A stretch of DNA of 6,054 bases from Chthonomonadaceae bacterium (GTDB taxonomy: Bacteria > Armatimonadota > Chthonomonadetes > Chthonomonadales > Chthonomonadaceae), in assembly GCA_025355115.1 (NCBI GenBank), contig JANXLO010000479.1, positions 1 through 6,054 on the forward strand. The letters are read 5' to 3'. The translations under genes were made by a program, and so were the position numbers. The notes beneath the pieces were generated by a model. It saw only the letters and a program-made list of their open reading frames with translations, had not been told where the DNA came from and did no database searches. Shown here piece by piece: positions 1 to 5,336 of this stretch; within the stretch, counting starts at the first letter, position 1; each line of letters starts with the position of its first letter.

Positions 1-85
1 TCCCCACTTCCGCCCGTACCCGCCGCCTCCACTACTGAGACCCTCCCGGGGGCAATTAGCCCCGCCTGCCTCACTCCTCTGCCTA

Positions 86-129
86 CACAAAACAAAACGG
101 CTCACTCTCCACCACAGGAAAGCGAGCCG
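86..129 (-). terminator. Rho-independent terminator, minus strand
   Basis: Read on the minus strand, CGGCTCGCTTTCC (129-117) pairs along 13 positions with GGAGAGTGAGCCG (110-98) across a six-base loop, TGTGGT. Eleven pairs are Watson-Crick and two are G-U. On the plus strand those two become A-C mismatches, so the stem is designed for minus-strand RNA. A T-rich tail, TTTTGTTTTGTGT (97-85), follows directly. It lies about 390 bp beyond the sdhB stop. It could end the sdhCAB message, end a separate small RNA, or act as an attenuator in the leader of a gene left of the window. Confidence 0.8.
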
Positions 130-420
130 CCCCACAGAACACAAATTATCCTACACCTATAGTGCCTCCAGAACACCCTTTTACGCACTCCCCATACGAA
201 AACTACCTCCGCAAGCCACCCCAGCGGTTCCCCGCTCCACCCTCACTTCGCAGCCGCGTCTGCGTTTCCGAAGGAAACTAGGCCGAAGGTCATTCAGCGG
301 AGGAGTTCAATCCGCCGAAAAGCACCCCCGAAACCATTACGCCAGATCACCCCCGCCGGAACGCTTGACATGCAATCATTTCATTTCGCTGGCTCGCCAT
401 ATCGCCGCATCACCCTCCCG
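130..420 (-). ncRNA. Candidate structured RNA or structured sdh 3'UTR, family unknown
   Basis: Read as minus-strand RNA, this stretch shows a run of local stems. CGGCGGA/TCCGCTG (317-311 with 301-295) has one G-U pair. GTTTCC-TTC-GGAAAC is at 278-264, and CGCAG-ACGCGG-CTGCG at 264-249 shares one base with it. AGCGG-GGAA-CCGCT (236-223) has a GNRA tetraloop. AGTGC/GCACT (189-185 with 165-161) is weaker. They are followed by the intrinsic terminator at 86-129. I recognise no known RNA family and no clear promoter, so the 5' limit is arbitrary. A long 3'UTR of sdhB is the main alternative. Confidence 0.3.
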
Positions 421-459
421 CCGCTTCGTGACCAACCTGACCAACAACCCGGGCAATCT

Positions 460-481
460 CCCCATCCCTTTAGGGAAGGGG
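460..481. other. Imperfect hairpin after sdhB, no U-tract
   Basis: CCCC-A-TCCC (460-468) pairs with GGGA-A-GGGG (473-481) around the loop TTTA, with one internal A-A mismatch on the plus strand (T-T in minus-strand RNA). It lies about 40 bp beyond the sdhB stop, where an operon terminator would be expected. No T-tract follows on the minus strand, so it is not a canonical intrinsic terminator. It may slow polymerase or protect the 3' end. Its right arm is part of the G-run array at 473-512. Confidence 0.45.
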
Positions 482-512
482 CGGGGGGTTAGGCAGGGAA
501 GGGGACAGTGGG
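473..512 (+). repeat. G-run array with G-quadruplex potential and short repeats
   Basis: The plus strand carries six G-runs of three or more: 473-475, 478-481, 483-488, 496-498, 501-504 and 510-512. The loops are 2, 1, 7, 2 and 5 bases, which fits the standard G3+N1-7 quadruplex pattern. Two short direct repeats lie here: AGGGAAGGGG at 472-481 and 495-504, and GGGTTAGG at 486-493 and 510-517. This suggests a degenerate unit of about 23-24 bp. The plus strand is the template for sdhB, whose stop is only 6 bp away. Confidence 0.6.
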
Positions 513-518
513 TTAGGT

Positions 519-1337
519 CTACTTTACAGGGCGGGGTTCGTGAACGATGATTTTGGTCAGGTCGTTCGGGACCGAGCTGAGGGGCGCTTTTGTGTCGCGC
601 TTGATGATGCCAATTTTGGTCAATAGGCCTCGAATCGGGTCGTAGTAGTCGTCTGCAACGCGCTCCTTCAGCGGGATGATCGCATTGTCCGTTATGTGGA
701 TATGCTCCGGGCAGACTTCCGTGCAGCACTTGGTGATGTTGCACATGCCCACGCCCGCTTCGCCCTTCAGCTGCTCGCGGCGGTTGAGGCTGTCCATCGG
801 GTGCATCTCCAGAGCCGCTATCCGAACCATCTGGCGGGGGCCGAAAAAGGCGTCCTTGCGGTCATGCTCGCGGAGCACATGACAGACATCCTGGCAGAGG
901 AAGCACTCGATGCACTTGCGGAACTCCTGCACTCGATCGACGTCCGCCTGCTGGAGCTTGAACGGCTTGCCCTCGTTCTCCGGCCTCGGGGTAAGCGGCG
1001 GGATTTTCGCGGACATCCGGTAGTTCCAGGAGACGTCCGTAATCAGGTCCTTGATATGCGGGAAGGCGCGCATCGGGCCGACCGCGATCGTGCCGGTCGG
1101 ATACTGATCCACGCGGGTTTTGCACATTAGCGCGGGCTTGCCATCCACCTCCGCGCTGCACGAGCCGCACTTCGCCGCCTTGCAGTTCCAGCGGCAGGCC
1201 AGCGTCGAGTCCTGCTCTGCCTGAATCTGATGAATCGCGTCCAGCACCACCATCCCCGGAAACGTCTCCACAGGATAGTCGACGAGTCCGCCGCTCACGT
1301 TGTCGCCCCGAAAAACACGCAGGGTAATCTTTTCCAT
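519..1337 (-). CDS. sdhB: Succinate dehydrogenase iron-sulfur subunit (Sdh1/type F-like)
   Basis: This 272-aa subunit carries electrons from the FAD of SdhA to quinone at the anchor, on the cytoplasmic face of the membrane. The N-terminal plant-ferredoxin-like domain (about 1-110) has [2Fe-2S] ligands C52, C57, C60 and C72 (C-x4-C-GS-C-x11-C). The C-terminal alpha-helical domain has C142-IE-C145-FL-C148-QDV-C152 and C199-x5-C205-EV-C209-P, giving a [4Fe-4S] (C142, C145, C148, C209) and a [3Fe-4S] cluster (C152, C199, C205) by homology with E. coli SdhB. Unlike the usual CP, C152 is followed by His. Extra cysteines C48 and C204 sit beside ligands. The CIECFLC and CNITKCCTEVCPEH stretches resemble mycobacterial Sdh1 SdhB as I remember it. 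A tail of about 45 residues follows the last cluster. The start is set by GAGGAG five bases upstream of ATG. It is the last gene of the operon, 74 bp after sdhA. Confidence 0.95.
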   Translation of the reverse strand: MEKITLRVFRGDNVSGGLVDYPVETFPGMVVLDAIHQIQAEQDSTLACRWNCKAAKCGSCSAEVDGKPALMCKTRVDQYPTGTIAVGPMRAFPHIKDLITDVSWNYRMSAKIPPLTPRPENEGKPFKLQQADVDRVQEFRKCIECFLCQDVCHVLREHDRKDAFFGPRQMVRIAALEMHPMDSLNRREQLKGEAGVGMCNITKCCTEVCPEHIHITDNAIIPLKERVADDYYDPIRGLLTKIGIIKRDTKAPLSSVPNDLTKIIVHEPRPVK

Positions 1338-1365
1338 CTCAGCTCCTCGCGTTCAACCCGAGCAT

Positions 1366-1389
1366 CGCTGCCAGTTCACTGTCGCAGCG
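1366..1389 (-). other. Intercistronic hairpin between sdhA and sdhB
   Basis: In the 74-bp gap, minus-strand RNA can form CGCTGC-(GA bulge)-CAG, loop TGAA, CTG-GCAGCG, giving nine Watson-Crick pairs with a two-base bulge. A perfect 10-bp palindrome CGGGATCCCG (1394-1403) lies between it and the sdhA stop. The hairpin is well clear of the strong sdhB ribosome site (1343-1348). A role in mRNA stability or processing between sdhA and sdhB is possible but inferred. Confidence 0.45.
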
Positions 1390-1411
1390 CATCCGGGATC
1401 CCGCACTCTGC

Positions 1412-3229
1412 CTACTTATACTCTTCGACGACCTGCTTCAGCTCCTCCGGCATCTCCGGCAGGGGCCGCTGCGTGATTCGGACGGCATCGCCCTGAAGCG
1501 AGGCTATCAGGTTGCGCTTGCCCCAGAAGGCGTCGTCCTTCTCCGCATAGTCAAGCCGCCACTGTGCGCCACGGCTCTCCTTGCGCTCGATGGCGCAGAG
1601 CACGATCACCTCGGAGGTGCGCAGCATGAAGCGAAGGTCGCGGGCCGCGTGCCAGCCGGGATTGAACTCCCGATCGCCCGGCACGGACATGTGCTTGGCC
1701 CTCCCTTGCAGCTCCAGAATCTTCGCAAGGGCCTCCTGCAGCCCCTTTTCGGTACGCGCAATCATCGCATTGGTCTGCATGATCTCCTGCAGCTCCTGAT
1801 GAATCTTGTAGGGATTTTCCCCGCCCTTGGTCTCGAGGGGCGACATCAGAATCTCGATCTCGGATTCGATCTGCGCCGGGTCGATGGCCCCTGCCGTCGC
1901 CTGTTTCGCGTACGCCGCCGCTCCTGCCCCCGCTCGCCTGCCGAAAACGATGATGTCCGAAAGCGAATTGCCGCCGAGCCTGTTGGCGCCGTGCAATCCC
2001 GCCGCCACCTCTCCCGCCGCGAACAGTCCTGGCACCGTCGTCGAGCAGGTCTCCGGCTCGGCCCAGACGCCGCCCATCGTGTAGTGAATGGTCGGATAAA
2101 CCTCCATCGGCTGCTTCGTGATATCGACGTCGCCGAGCGCGTGGAACTGCTCGTACATTGAGGGAAGCTTGCGCTTGATGTAGTCCTCTCCCCGATGCGA
2201 AACAGTGAGCTCCACCGCCTTGTGCTCCGTGCCCCGCCCTGCCTCGACCTCTCGGTAGATCGCTCGCGCGACCACGTCCCGGGTCAGAAGCTCCGGCGGG
2301 CGGCGGTTGTTCTTCTTGTCCGTCAGCCACCGGTCGCCCTCCTCCGGCGTCTCTGCGAACTGCCCCTTGTAGAGCGCGGGAGTGTACTCGGGATTGAACA
2401 TGAATCGCTCATTTTTGTTGTTGAGCAGTATTCCGCCCTCACCGCGCACGCCCTCGGTCACCAGAATGCCGCGCATCCCGGGGGGCCACGCCATGCCGGT
2501 GGGATGGAACTGAATCATCTCCATGTCCATCAAATCGGCTCCGGCCTCGTAAGCCATCTGCAGGCCATCGCCAGTGCCCTCCCAGGAGTTGGAAGTGAAT
2601 TTGTACATGCGGCCCCAACCGCCGGTCGCCAGCACGACCGCCTTGGCCCGGAAGACGACGAACTTGCCTGTCTCACGATAGTAGCCGAACGCCCCCACGA
2701 CACGGTCGCCGTCCTTCAGCAGGCGGCAGAGAGTCACCTCCATGTGAACGTTCATGCCAACGCCGACAGCCTTGTCCTGGAGGGTGCGTATCAACTCGAG
2801 GCCGGTGCGGTCGCCGACGTGGTTGAGACGGCGATACTTGTGGCCGCCGAACGGCCGCTGTGCGATGTCGCCCAGCGGAGTCCTGTCGAAGACCGCTCCG
2901 TACTGCTCCAGCTCGAGGACGCGCTCGGGAGCCTCCTTCGCGAAGATCTCCACGGTTCGCCAGTTGTTGAGGAAGCCGCCGCCCTTCATCGTGTCGGTGA
3001 AGTGAACCTTCCAGCTGTCGCCCTCTTTTTGCCCGTCCGGGCTGGTCATGTTGTTCAAAGCAGCAGCGACTCCGCCCTCGGCCATGACAGTGTGCGCCTT
3101 GCCGAGCAGAGATTTGCAGACGACGCCAACGGAGCAGCCCGCCTCGCGCGCCGCGATGACCGCCCGCAGACCTGCGCCGCCCGCTCCGATGATCAGGACA
3201 TCGTATTCGTATGTTTCGTAGTTTTCCAT
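1412..3229 (-). CDS. sdhA: Succinate dehydrogenase flavoprotein subunit
   Basis: This is the catalytic subunit (605 aa), which oxidises succinate to fumarate in the TCA cycle and passes electrons to SdhB. The N-terminal FAD-binding Rossmann motif GAGGAG is at residues 15-20. His46 in AHTVMAEGG matches the histidine that binds FAD covalently (E. coli H45). Substrate and catalytic residues by homology are H242 (FHPTG), T258 (LVTEG.RGEGG), R317 (LLTRD), H382 (IHYTMGG) and R417 (GANRLGGNSL). The C-terminal helical domain carries ESRGAQWR (about 551-558), close to the usual SRGAHYR. Between RFM (275-277) and R317 there is a charged insertion of roughly 25 residues relative to E. coli SdhA, in the capping domain near the active site. 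I believe Sdh1-type enzymes share it. Only a weak SD-like AAAGG precedes the ATG, unlike the strong site of sdhB. It lies 57 bp after sdhC and 74 bp before sdhB. A fumarate reductase role cannot be excluded, but covalent-FAD complex II membership is clear. Confidence 0.96.
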   Translation of the reverse strand: MENYETYEYDVLIIGAGGAGLRAVIAAREAGCSVGVVCKSLLGKAHTVMAEGGVAAALNNMTSPDGQKEGDSWKVHFTDTMKGGGFLNNWRTVEIFAKEAPERVLELEQYGAVFDRTPLGDIAQRPFGGHKYRRLNHVGDRTGLELIRTLQDKAVGVGMNVHMEVTLCRLLKDGDRVVGAFGYYRETGKFVVFRAKAVVLATGGWGRMYKFTSNSWEGTGDGLQMAYEAGADLMDMEMIQFHPTGMAWPPGMRGILVTEGVRGEGGILLNNKNERFMFNPEYTPALYKGQFAETPEEGDRWLTDKKNNRRPPELLTRDVVARAIYREVEAGRGTEHKAVELTVSHRGEDYIKRKLPSMYEQFHALGDVDITKQPMEVYPTIHYTMGGVWAEPETCSTTVPGLFAAGEVAAGLHGANRLGGNSLSDIIVFGRRAGAGAAAYAKQATAGAIDPAQIESEIEILMSPLETKGGENPYKIHQELQEIMQTNAMIARTEKGLQEALAKILELQGRAKHMSVPGDREFNPGWHAARDLRFMLRTSEVIVLCAIERKESRGAQWRLDYAEKDDAFWGKRNLIASLQGDAVRITQRPLPEMPEELKQVVEEYK

Positions 3230-3246
3230 TTTGCCTTTGCCGCCTC

Positions 3247-3283
3247 AGCCCGCTGCCATTGTAGGCGCAAGAGATCGCGGGCT
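3247..3283 (-). other. Intercistronic inverted repeat between sdhC and sdhA
   Basis: Seven-base perfect arms AGCCCGC (3247-3253) and GCGGGCT (3277-3283) flank a 23-base loop in the 57-bp gap. Allowing one bulged base extends the stem with TCA/TGA. On the sdh message the stem starts just after the sdhC stop (3287-3289) and ends 17 bases before the sdhA ATG, so it could influence the weak sdhA ribosome site. The long loop makes it less certain than the sdhA-sdhB hairpin. Confidence 0.35.
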
Positions 3284-3286
3284 TGA

Positions 3287-4147
3287 TTAGAAGACGATGT
3301 GCAGATCGCGTATCGCGCCCGTGCTGACCAGCCGGATATAGACGTCCGCGAGGCCGACCGTGATCAGACTGAGCCAGAAGTAGAGGCCGTGGCGGGCGTT
3401 CAGCGCCGAGACGTTCATCCAGACATTGAACCGGGCCTTGTTGGACGAGAAGCGGTTCAGTACGCCGCCTACGAGGTGCCGGAACGAGTGGCAGGAGAAG
3501 ACGTAGAGGCTGAGCAGAACCGTGTCCACCAGGACGATCAGAGTCCCGACGCCGACGCCGAAGTGGCTCTTGCCCTCCGCATCCGAGAAGAACAGGGCCT
3601 GCACAAGATGCATCCAGTGGAACAGCACGACCACGAAAATTGCGTAGAGGGCGTAGCGATGCAGGTTCTGGAGGACGAACGGGAACTCACGCTCGCCGGT
3701 GTAGTTCTTGCGCCGGGCCTGAGCGATTTCGCGGACGGCGCAGGCGGGCGGATCCCAGAAGAACGCCCGATAGTACGACCTGCGGGCAAAGTAGCAGGTG
3801 GCGCGGAAGCTGCCGGGAAAGGCCAGCAGGAGCAGGGACGGCGACACGGCCATCTTTGAGTGGAACAGCGACTCGTACCAGTCCTGGATTGGGGGCGAGT
3901 AGAACGGCGACAGATAGTGAGGAGCGTAGGTGCCGAAGAAGGCGACTCCATTTTTCAAGCCGCCGTGGGCCTCCACAATTCGCATCGTGTCGTAGAAGTT
4001 GTTCTCGAAGGCGCGATAGGTTCCGTAGATGATGAAGAGCACCAGAGTGGCGACCACCAGCACGGGCTCGATCCACCAGGTGTCCTGGCGCTGCATGTTC
4101 GGAAGCGGCTTCGGTGCCGCTGGACGCGGCGCGGTGCTCACAGCCAT
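3287..4147 (-). CDS. sdhC: Succinate dehydrogenase membrane anchor, five-helix, Sdh1/type F-like
   Basis: This 286-aa anchor is first in the operon, directly upstream of sdhA and sdhB. It fixes the two soluble subunits to the membrane and should hold the quinone site. A Pro/Ala-rich cytoplasmic start (1-22) is followed by likely membrane segments at about 25-46, 100-120, 162-187, 197-219 and 251-276. A single five-helix anchor differs from the paired SdhC/SdhD of E. coli and from the b558 type of Bacillus. Conserved-looking elements are FRATCYFARRSYYR (114-127), PPACAV (133-138), LQNLHRY (159-165), FHWMH (176-180) and CHSFRHLVGG (219-228). From memory, these match the mycobacterial Sdh1 anchor, where a membrane-embedded Rieske-type [2Fe-2S] cluster was reported. 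C118, C136, C219, H163, H177, H180, H220 and H224 are candidate ligands, but which four bind cannot be read from sequence alone. AGGGAG six bases before ATG supports this start over Met18. Confidence 0.88.
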   Translation of the reverse strand: MAVSTAPRPAAPKPLPNMQRQDTWWIEPVLVVATLVLFIIYGTYRAFENNFYDTMRIVEAHGGLKNGVAFFGTYAPHYLSPFYSPPIQDWYESLFHSKMAVSPSLLLLAFPGSFRATCYFARRSYYRAFFWDPPACAVREIAQARRKNYTGEREFPFVLQNLHRYALYAIFVVVLFHWMHLVQALFFSDAEGKSHFGVGVGTLIVLVDTVLLSLYVFSCHSFRHLVGGVLNRFSSNKARFNVWMNVSALNARHGLYFWLSLITVGLADVYIRLVSTGAIRDLHIVF

Positions 4148-4205
4148 ATCTCTCTCCCTTTTCTGACGCCCTGCGCCGGGCAGGTACGCAGGACAAACTG
4201 CCCAG

Positions 4206-4220
4206 TATCAGTATATGATA
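4206..4220. promoter_or_regulatory. Second dyad in the divergent region
   Basis: TATCA-GTATA-TGATA is an inverted repeat with perfect 5-bp arms and a 5-bp spacer. It contains ATC-N7-GAT, related to but shorter than the ATC-N9-GAT seen at some LysR-family sites. It overlaps a minus-strand -10 candidate (4210-4215). It could be a second operator or the activation half-site region, or chance in an AT-rich stretch. Confidence 0.3.
4210..4215 (-). promoter_or_regulatory. Candidate -10 element for sdhCAB
   Basis: On the minus strand this reads TATACT, five of six matches to TATAAT, with no good -35 at 16-18 bp. A poor -35 is common at promoters that need an activator. A start near 4203 would give an sdhC leader of about 56 bases containing the short inverted repeat CCTGC/GCAGG (4170-4184). 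Confidence 0.28.
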
Positions 4221-4229
4221 GCACAGACC

Positions 4230-4258
4230 TTGCTAAAAGAAAAATGAAATGGTACGAT
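4230..4258 (+). promoter_or_regulatory. Candidate promoter for the LysR gene
   Basis: TTGCTA (4230-4235) and TACGAT (4253-4258) are separated by 17 bp. Each matches four of six consensus bases of a sigma70-type promoter. Transcription would start near 4265, within or next to the T-N11-A dyad, which would suit autorepression. The match is moderate. Confidence 0.35.
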
Positions 4259-4262
4259 GTGA

Positions 4263-4268
4263 ATTATA
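4263..4268 (-). promoter_or_regulatory. Alternative -10 element for sdhCAB
   Basis: On the minus strand this reads a perfect TATAAT, but no recognisable -35 lies upstream. It overlaps the T-N11-A dyad, so a regulator bound there would block it. It competes with the candidate at 4210-4215 as the sdh promoter, and sequence alone does not decide between them. Confidence 0.28.
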
Positions 4269-4280
4269 AGCTGAGCTAAT
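4266..4280. promoter_or_regulatory. Probable LysR-type binding site (T-N11-A dyad)
   Basis: ATAAGCTGAGCTAAT is a 15-bp dyad centred on G4273 in which only the pair 4268/4278 breaks symmetry. It contains T4267-N11-A4279, the standard LysR-family recognition pattern. It lies in the divergent gap, 44 bp before the regulator's ATG. It is about 70 bp upstream of the start expected from the minus-strand -10 candidate at 4210-4215, the usual distance for a LysR recognition site. Confidence 0.5.
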
Positions 4281-4324
4281 GACAGAGGCGTTGGTGGACG
4301 CTCGCTGCGGCCTGGAAGGGGAAC

Positions 4325-5227
4325 ATGGAGACGACGACCCTGCAGCTGTTCTGCGATCTGGTAGAGACGGAGTCGTTTACGCAGGCTGCGGAGCGAAATT
4401 TCGTCTCGCAGTCGGCGGTGAGTCAGAGGCTGCGAGTACTGGAGCGGGAGTTCGGGCAGGTGCTGCTGGAGCGCGGCAAAGGCCGGGGACGCATCGCACC
4501 TACAGAGGCGGGCCGCATCCTCTACGAGGGCGCCAAGCCGCTGCTGAACGAGCTGGCAGAGCTGGAGGCGCGGCTGCGCGGACTCTCCGAGGAAGTAGCT
4601 GGCACGGTTCGAGTGGCAACGGTCTACTCCGTTGGCCTGCACGCGCTGCCCGGTCGCCTCAAGCCGTTTCTGGCGCGGCACCCGACTGTGAACGTGCATC
4701 TGGAGTACAGCCAGACAGACAAAGTCTACCGTGACGTGCAGTCCGGAGCGGTGGATGTTGGAATCGTGGCATGTCCCTCGGAGCGGGCGGGAATCGAGTT
4801 GCTGCCCTTCGATGAGCAGGAGATCGCACTCATCTGCGCCCCCGAGCATCCACTGGCACTGGAGGAGACCATCACCCTCAGACAACTGGACGGCCTGCCG
4901 TTTATCGCCTTCGCCGACGACATCCCAACCCGCCGCCTTATCGATGCCCGCCTGCGCGAGAGCGGCGTGCGTGTCCGCGTTGTCATGGCGTTCGACAACA
5001 TTGAGACCATAAAGAACCTTGTCGAGATAGGCAGCGGAGTCGCGCTTGTCCCGGCAGACACCGTTCGACAGGAGGTCCGCGAGGGCACGTTGACCCTCGT
5101 GCGGCTGATCGAAGCGGAACGATTCCGGCGTCCATCCGGCATTCTCGTCAAACGCACTGGCGCCCGCCGCGCCGCCGTCCGCGCCTTCCTCGCCGAGATG
5201 CAGCCCGACCGATGTAGAGACGGGTGA
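4325..5227 (+). CDS. LysR-family transcriptional regulator
   Basis: This 300-aa DNA-binding regulator has normal LysR-family length. The N-terminal winged helix-turn-helix has the signature SFTQAAERNFVSQSAVSQRL, with the HTH at about residues 17-38. It is followed by a wing (LLERGKGRGRIAPTEAG, 47-63) and a linker helix (64-88). The effector-binding domain (about 93-298) starts GTVRVATVYSVGLHALP and contains the usual DVGIV and GSGVALVP segments, resembling the CysB/CbbR/CysL type of periplasmic-binding-like fold. The ligand is unknown. GGAAGGGG lies just upstream of the ATG. The gene is divergent from sdhCAB with 177 bp between start codons, the classical arrangement for a LysR regulator and its target, and a T-N11-A dyad lies in that gap. 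Control of sdhCAB is therefore plausible but inferred. Its stop codon sits in the loop of a small hairpin, and the next gene starts 109 bp downstream on the same strand. Confidence 0.95.
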   Translation: METTTLQLFCDLVETESFTQAAERNFVSQSAVSQRLRVLEREFGQVLLERGKGRGRIAPTEAGRILYEGAKPLLNELAELEARLRGLSEEVAGTVRVATVYSVGLHALPGRLKPFLARHPTVNVHLEYSQTDKVYRDVQSGAVDVGIVACPSERAGIELLPFDEQEIALICAPEHPLALEETITLRQLDGLPFIAFADDIPTRRLIDARLRESGVRVRVVMAFDNIETIKNLVEIGSGVALVPADTVRQEVREGTLTLVRLIEAERFRRPSGILVKRTGARRAAVRAFLAEMQPDRCRDG

Positions 5228-5234
5228 GCCCGTC
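5219..5234 (+). other. Hairpin enclosing the LysR stop codon
   Basis: GACGGG (5219-5224) pairs perfectly with CCCGTC (5229-5234). The four-base loop TGAG holds the stop codon TGA (5225-5227). No T-tract follows, so it is not a standard intrinsic terminator, though it may protect or delimit the 3' end of the regulator message. Confidence 0.4.
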
Positions 5235-5254
5235 GCTGCACCGACCAGACAGAG

Positions 5255-5260
5255 TATAAT
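5255..5260 (+). promoter_or_regulatory. Candidate -10 element for the propeller-protein gene
   Basis: A perfect TATAAT lies 76 bp before the ATG at 5337, just after the regulator gene. No clear -35 is present 16-18 bp upstream and there is no extended -10 TG. With the hairpin at 5219-5234 it suggests that the propeller gene can be transcribed separately from the regulator. Confidence 0.35.
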
Positions 5261-5336
5261 GATTTAACGCTCATGACATTGAAGTGTGCATCTGGTTGCT
5301 CAACTCTTAACGCCAAGCCCTGATACTGGAGCTGAT

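Larger units (their letters stand above)
1..518. other. Non-coding region downstream of sdhB with hairpins
   Basis: I see no convincing gene here. The plus strand is C-rich and G-poor to about position 460. That keeps one plus-strand frame open from position 2 to 550, but its translation is a Pro/Arg/Ser-rich string with no domain-like pattern. The region holds a small hairpin at 49-63 (GGGGC/GCCCC), an intrinsic terminator facing the minus strand (86-129), and several short hairpins at 223-317. It also holds an imperfect hairpin at 460-481 and a G-run array at 473-512 next to the sdhB stop. The wobble pairs in the stems favour minus-strand RNA. Nothing else stands out. Confidence 0.7.

Noticed and set aside
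49..63. GGGGC-AATTA-GCCCC hairpin as a terminator for a gene entering from the left.
   Set aside because: No T-tract follows on either strand, and no coding frame that looks real ends nearby. It is only a short stem.
205..260. Minus-strand segment with GGAGCGGGGAACC and GGGGTGG, similar to the first half of the ydaO/c-di-AMP riboswitch.
   Set aside because: The second invariant half (around CAGCTAACC) is absent before the terminator, and the GC-rich motif is explained by a simple AGCGG-GGAA-CCGCT hairpin. A cmscan with RF00379 would settle it.
268..289. Direct repeat CCGAAGG at 268-274 and 283-289 as a possible repeat array.
   Set aside because: There are only two copies of seven bases, and one copy is part of a hairpin. 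There is no array and no CRISPR-like spacing.
460..481. Hairpin just after sdhB as a rho-independent terminator of the operon.
   Set aside because: There is no T-tract on the minus-strand side, so it is listed only as a hairpin.
2..550. A plus-strand frame open from position 2 to the stop at 548-550, including an ATG-started 61-codon ORF at 365.
   Set aside because: The translation is rich in Pro, Arg and Ser with no domain or signal pattern, and it runs over the G-run array and into the end of sdhB. The region is C-rich and G-poor on this strand, which makes stop codons rare by composition.
2195..3286. A 363-codon plus-strand ORF opposite sdhA.
   Set aside because: It is the antisense shadow of a strongly conserved sdhA frame. 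Its translation has no recognisable family features.
4208..4885. A 225-codon minus-strand ORF over the regulator gene and the divergent region.
   Set aside because: It is antisense to the clear LysR-family frame, and its sequence is not protein-family-like.
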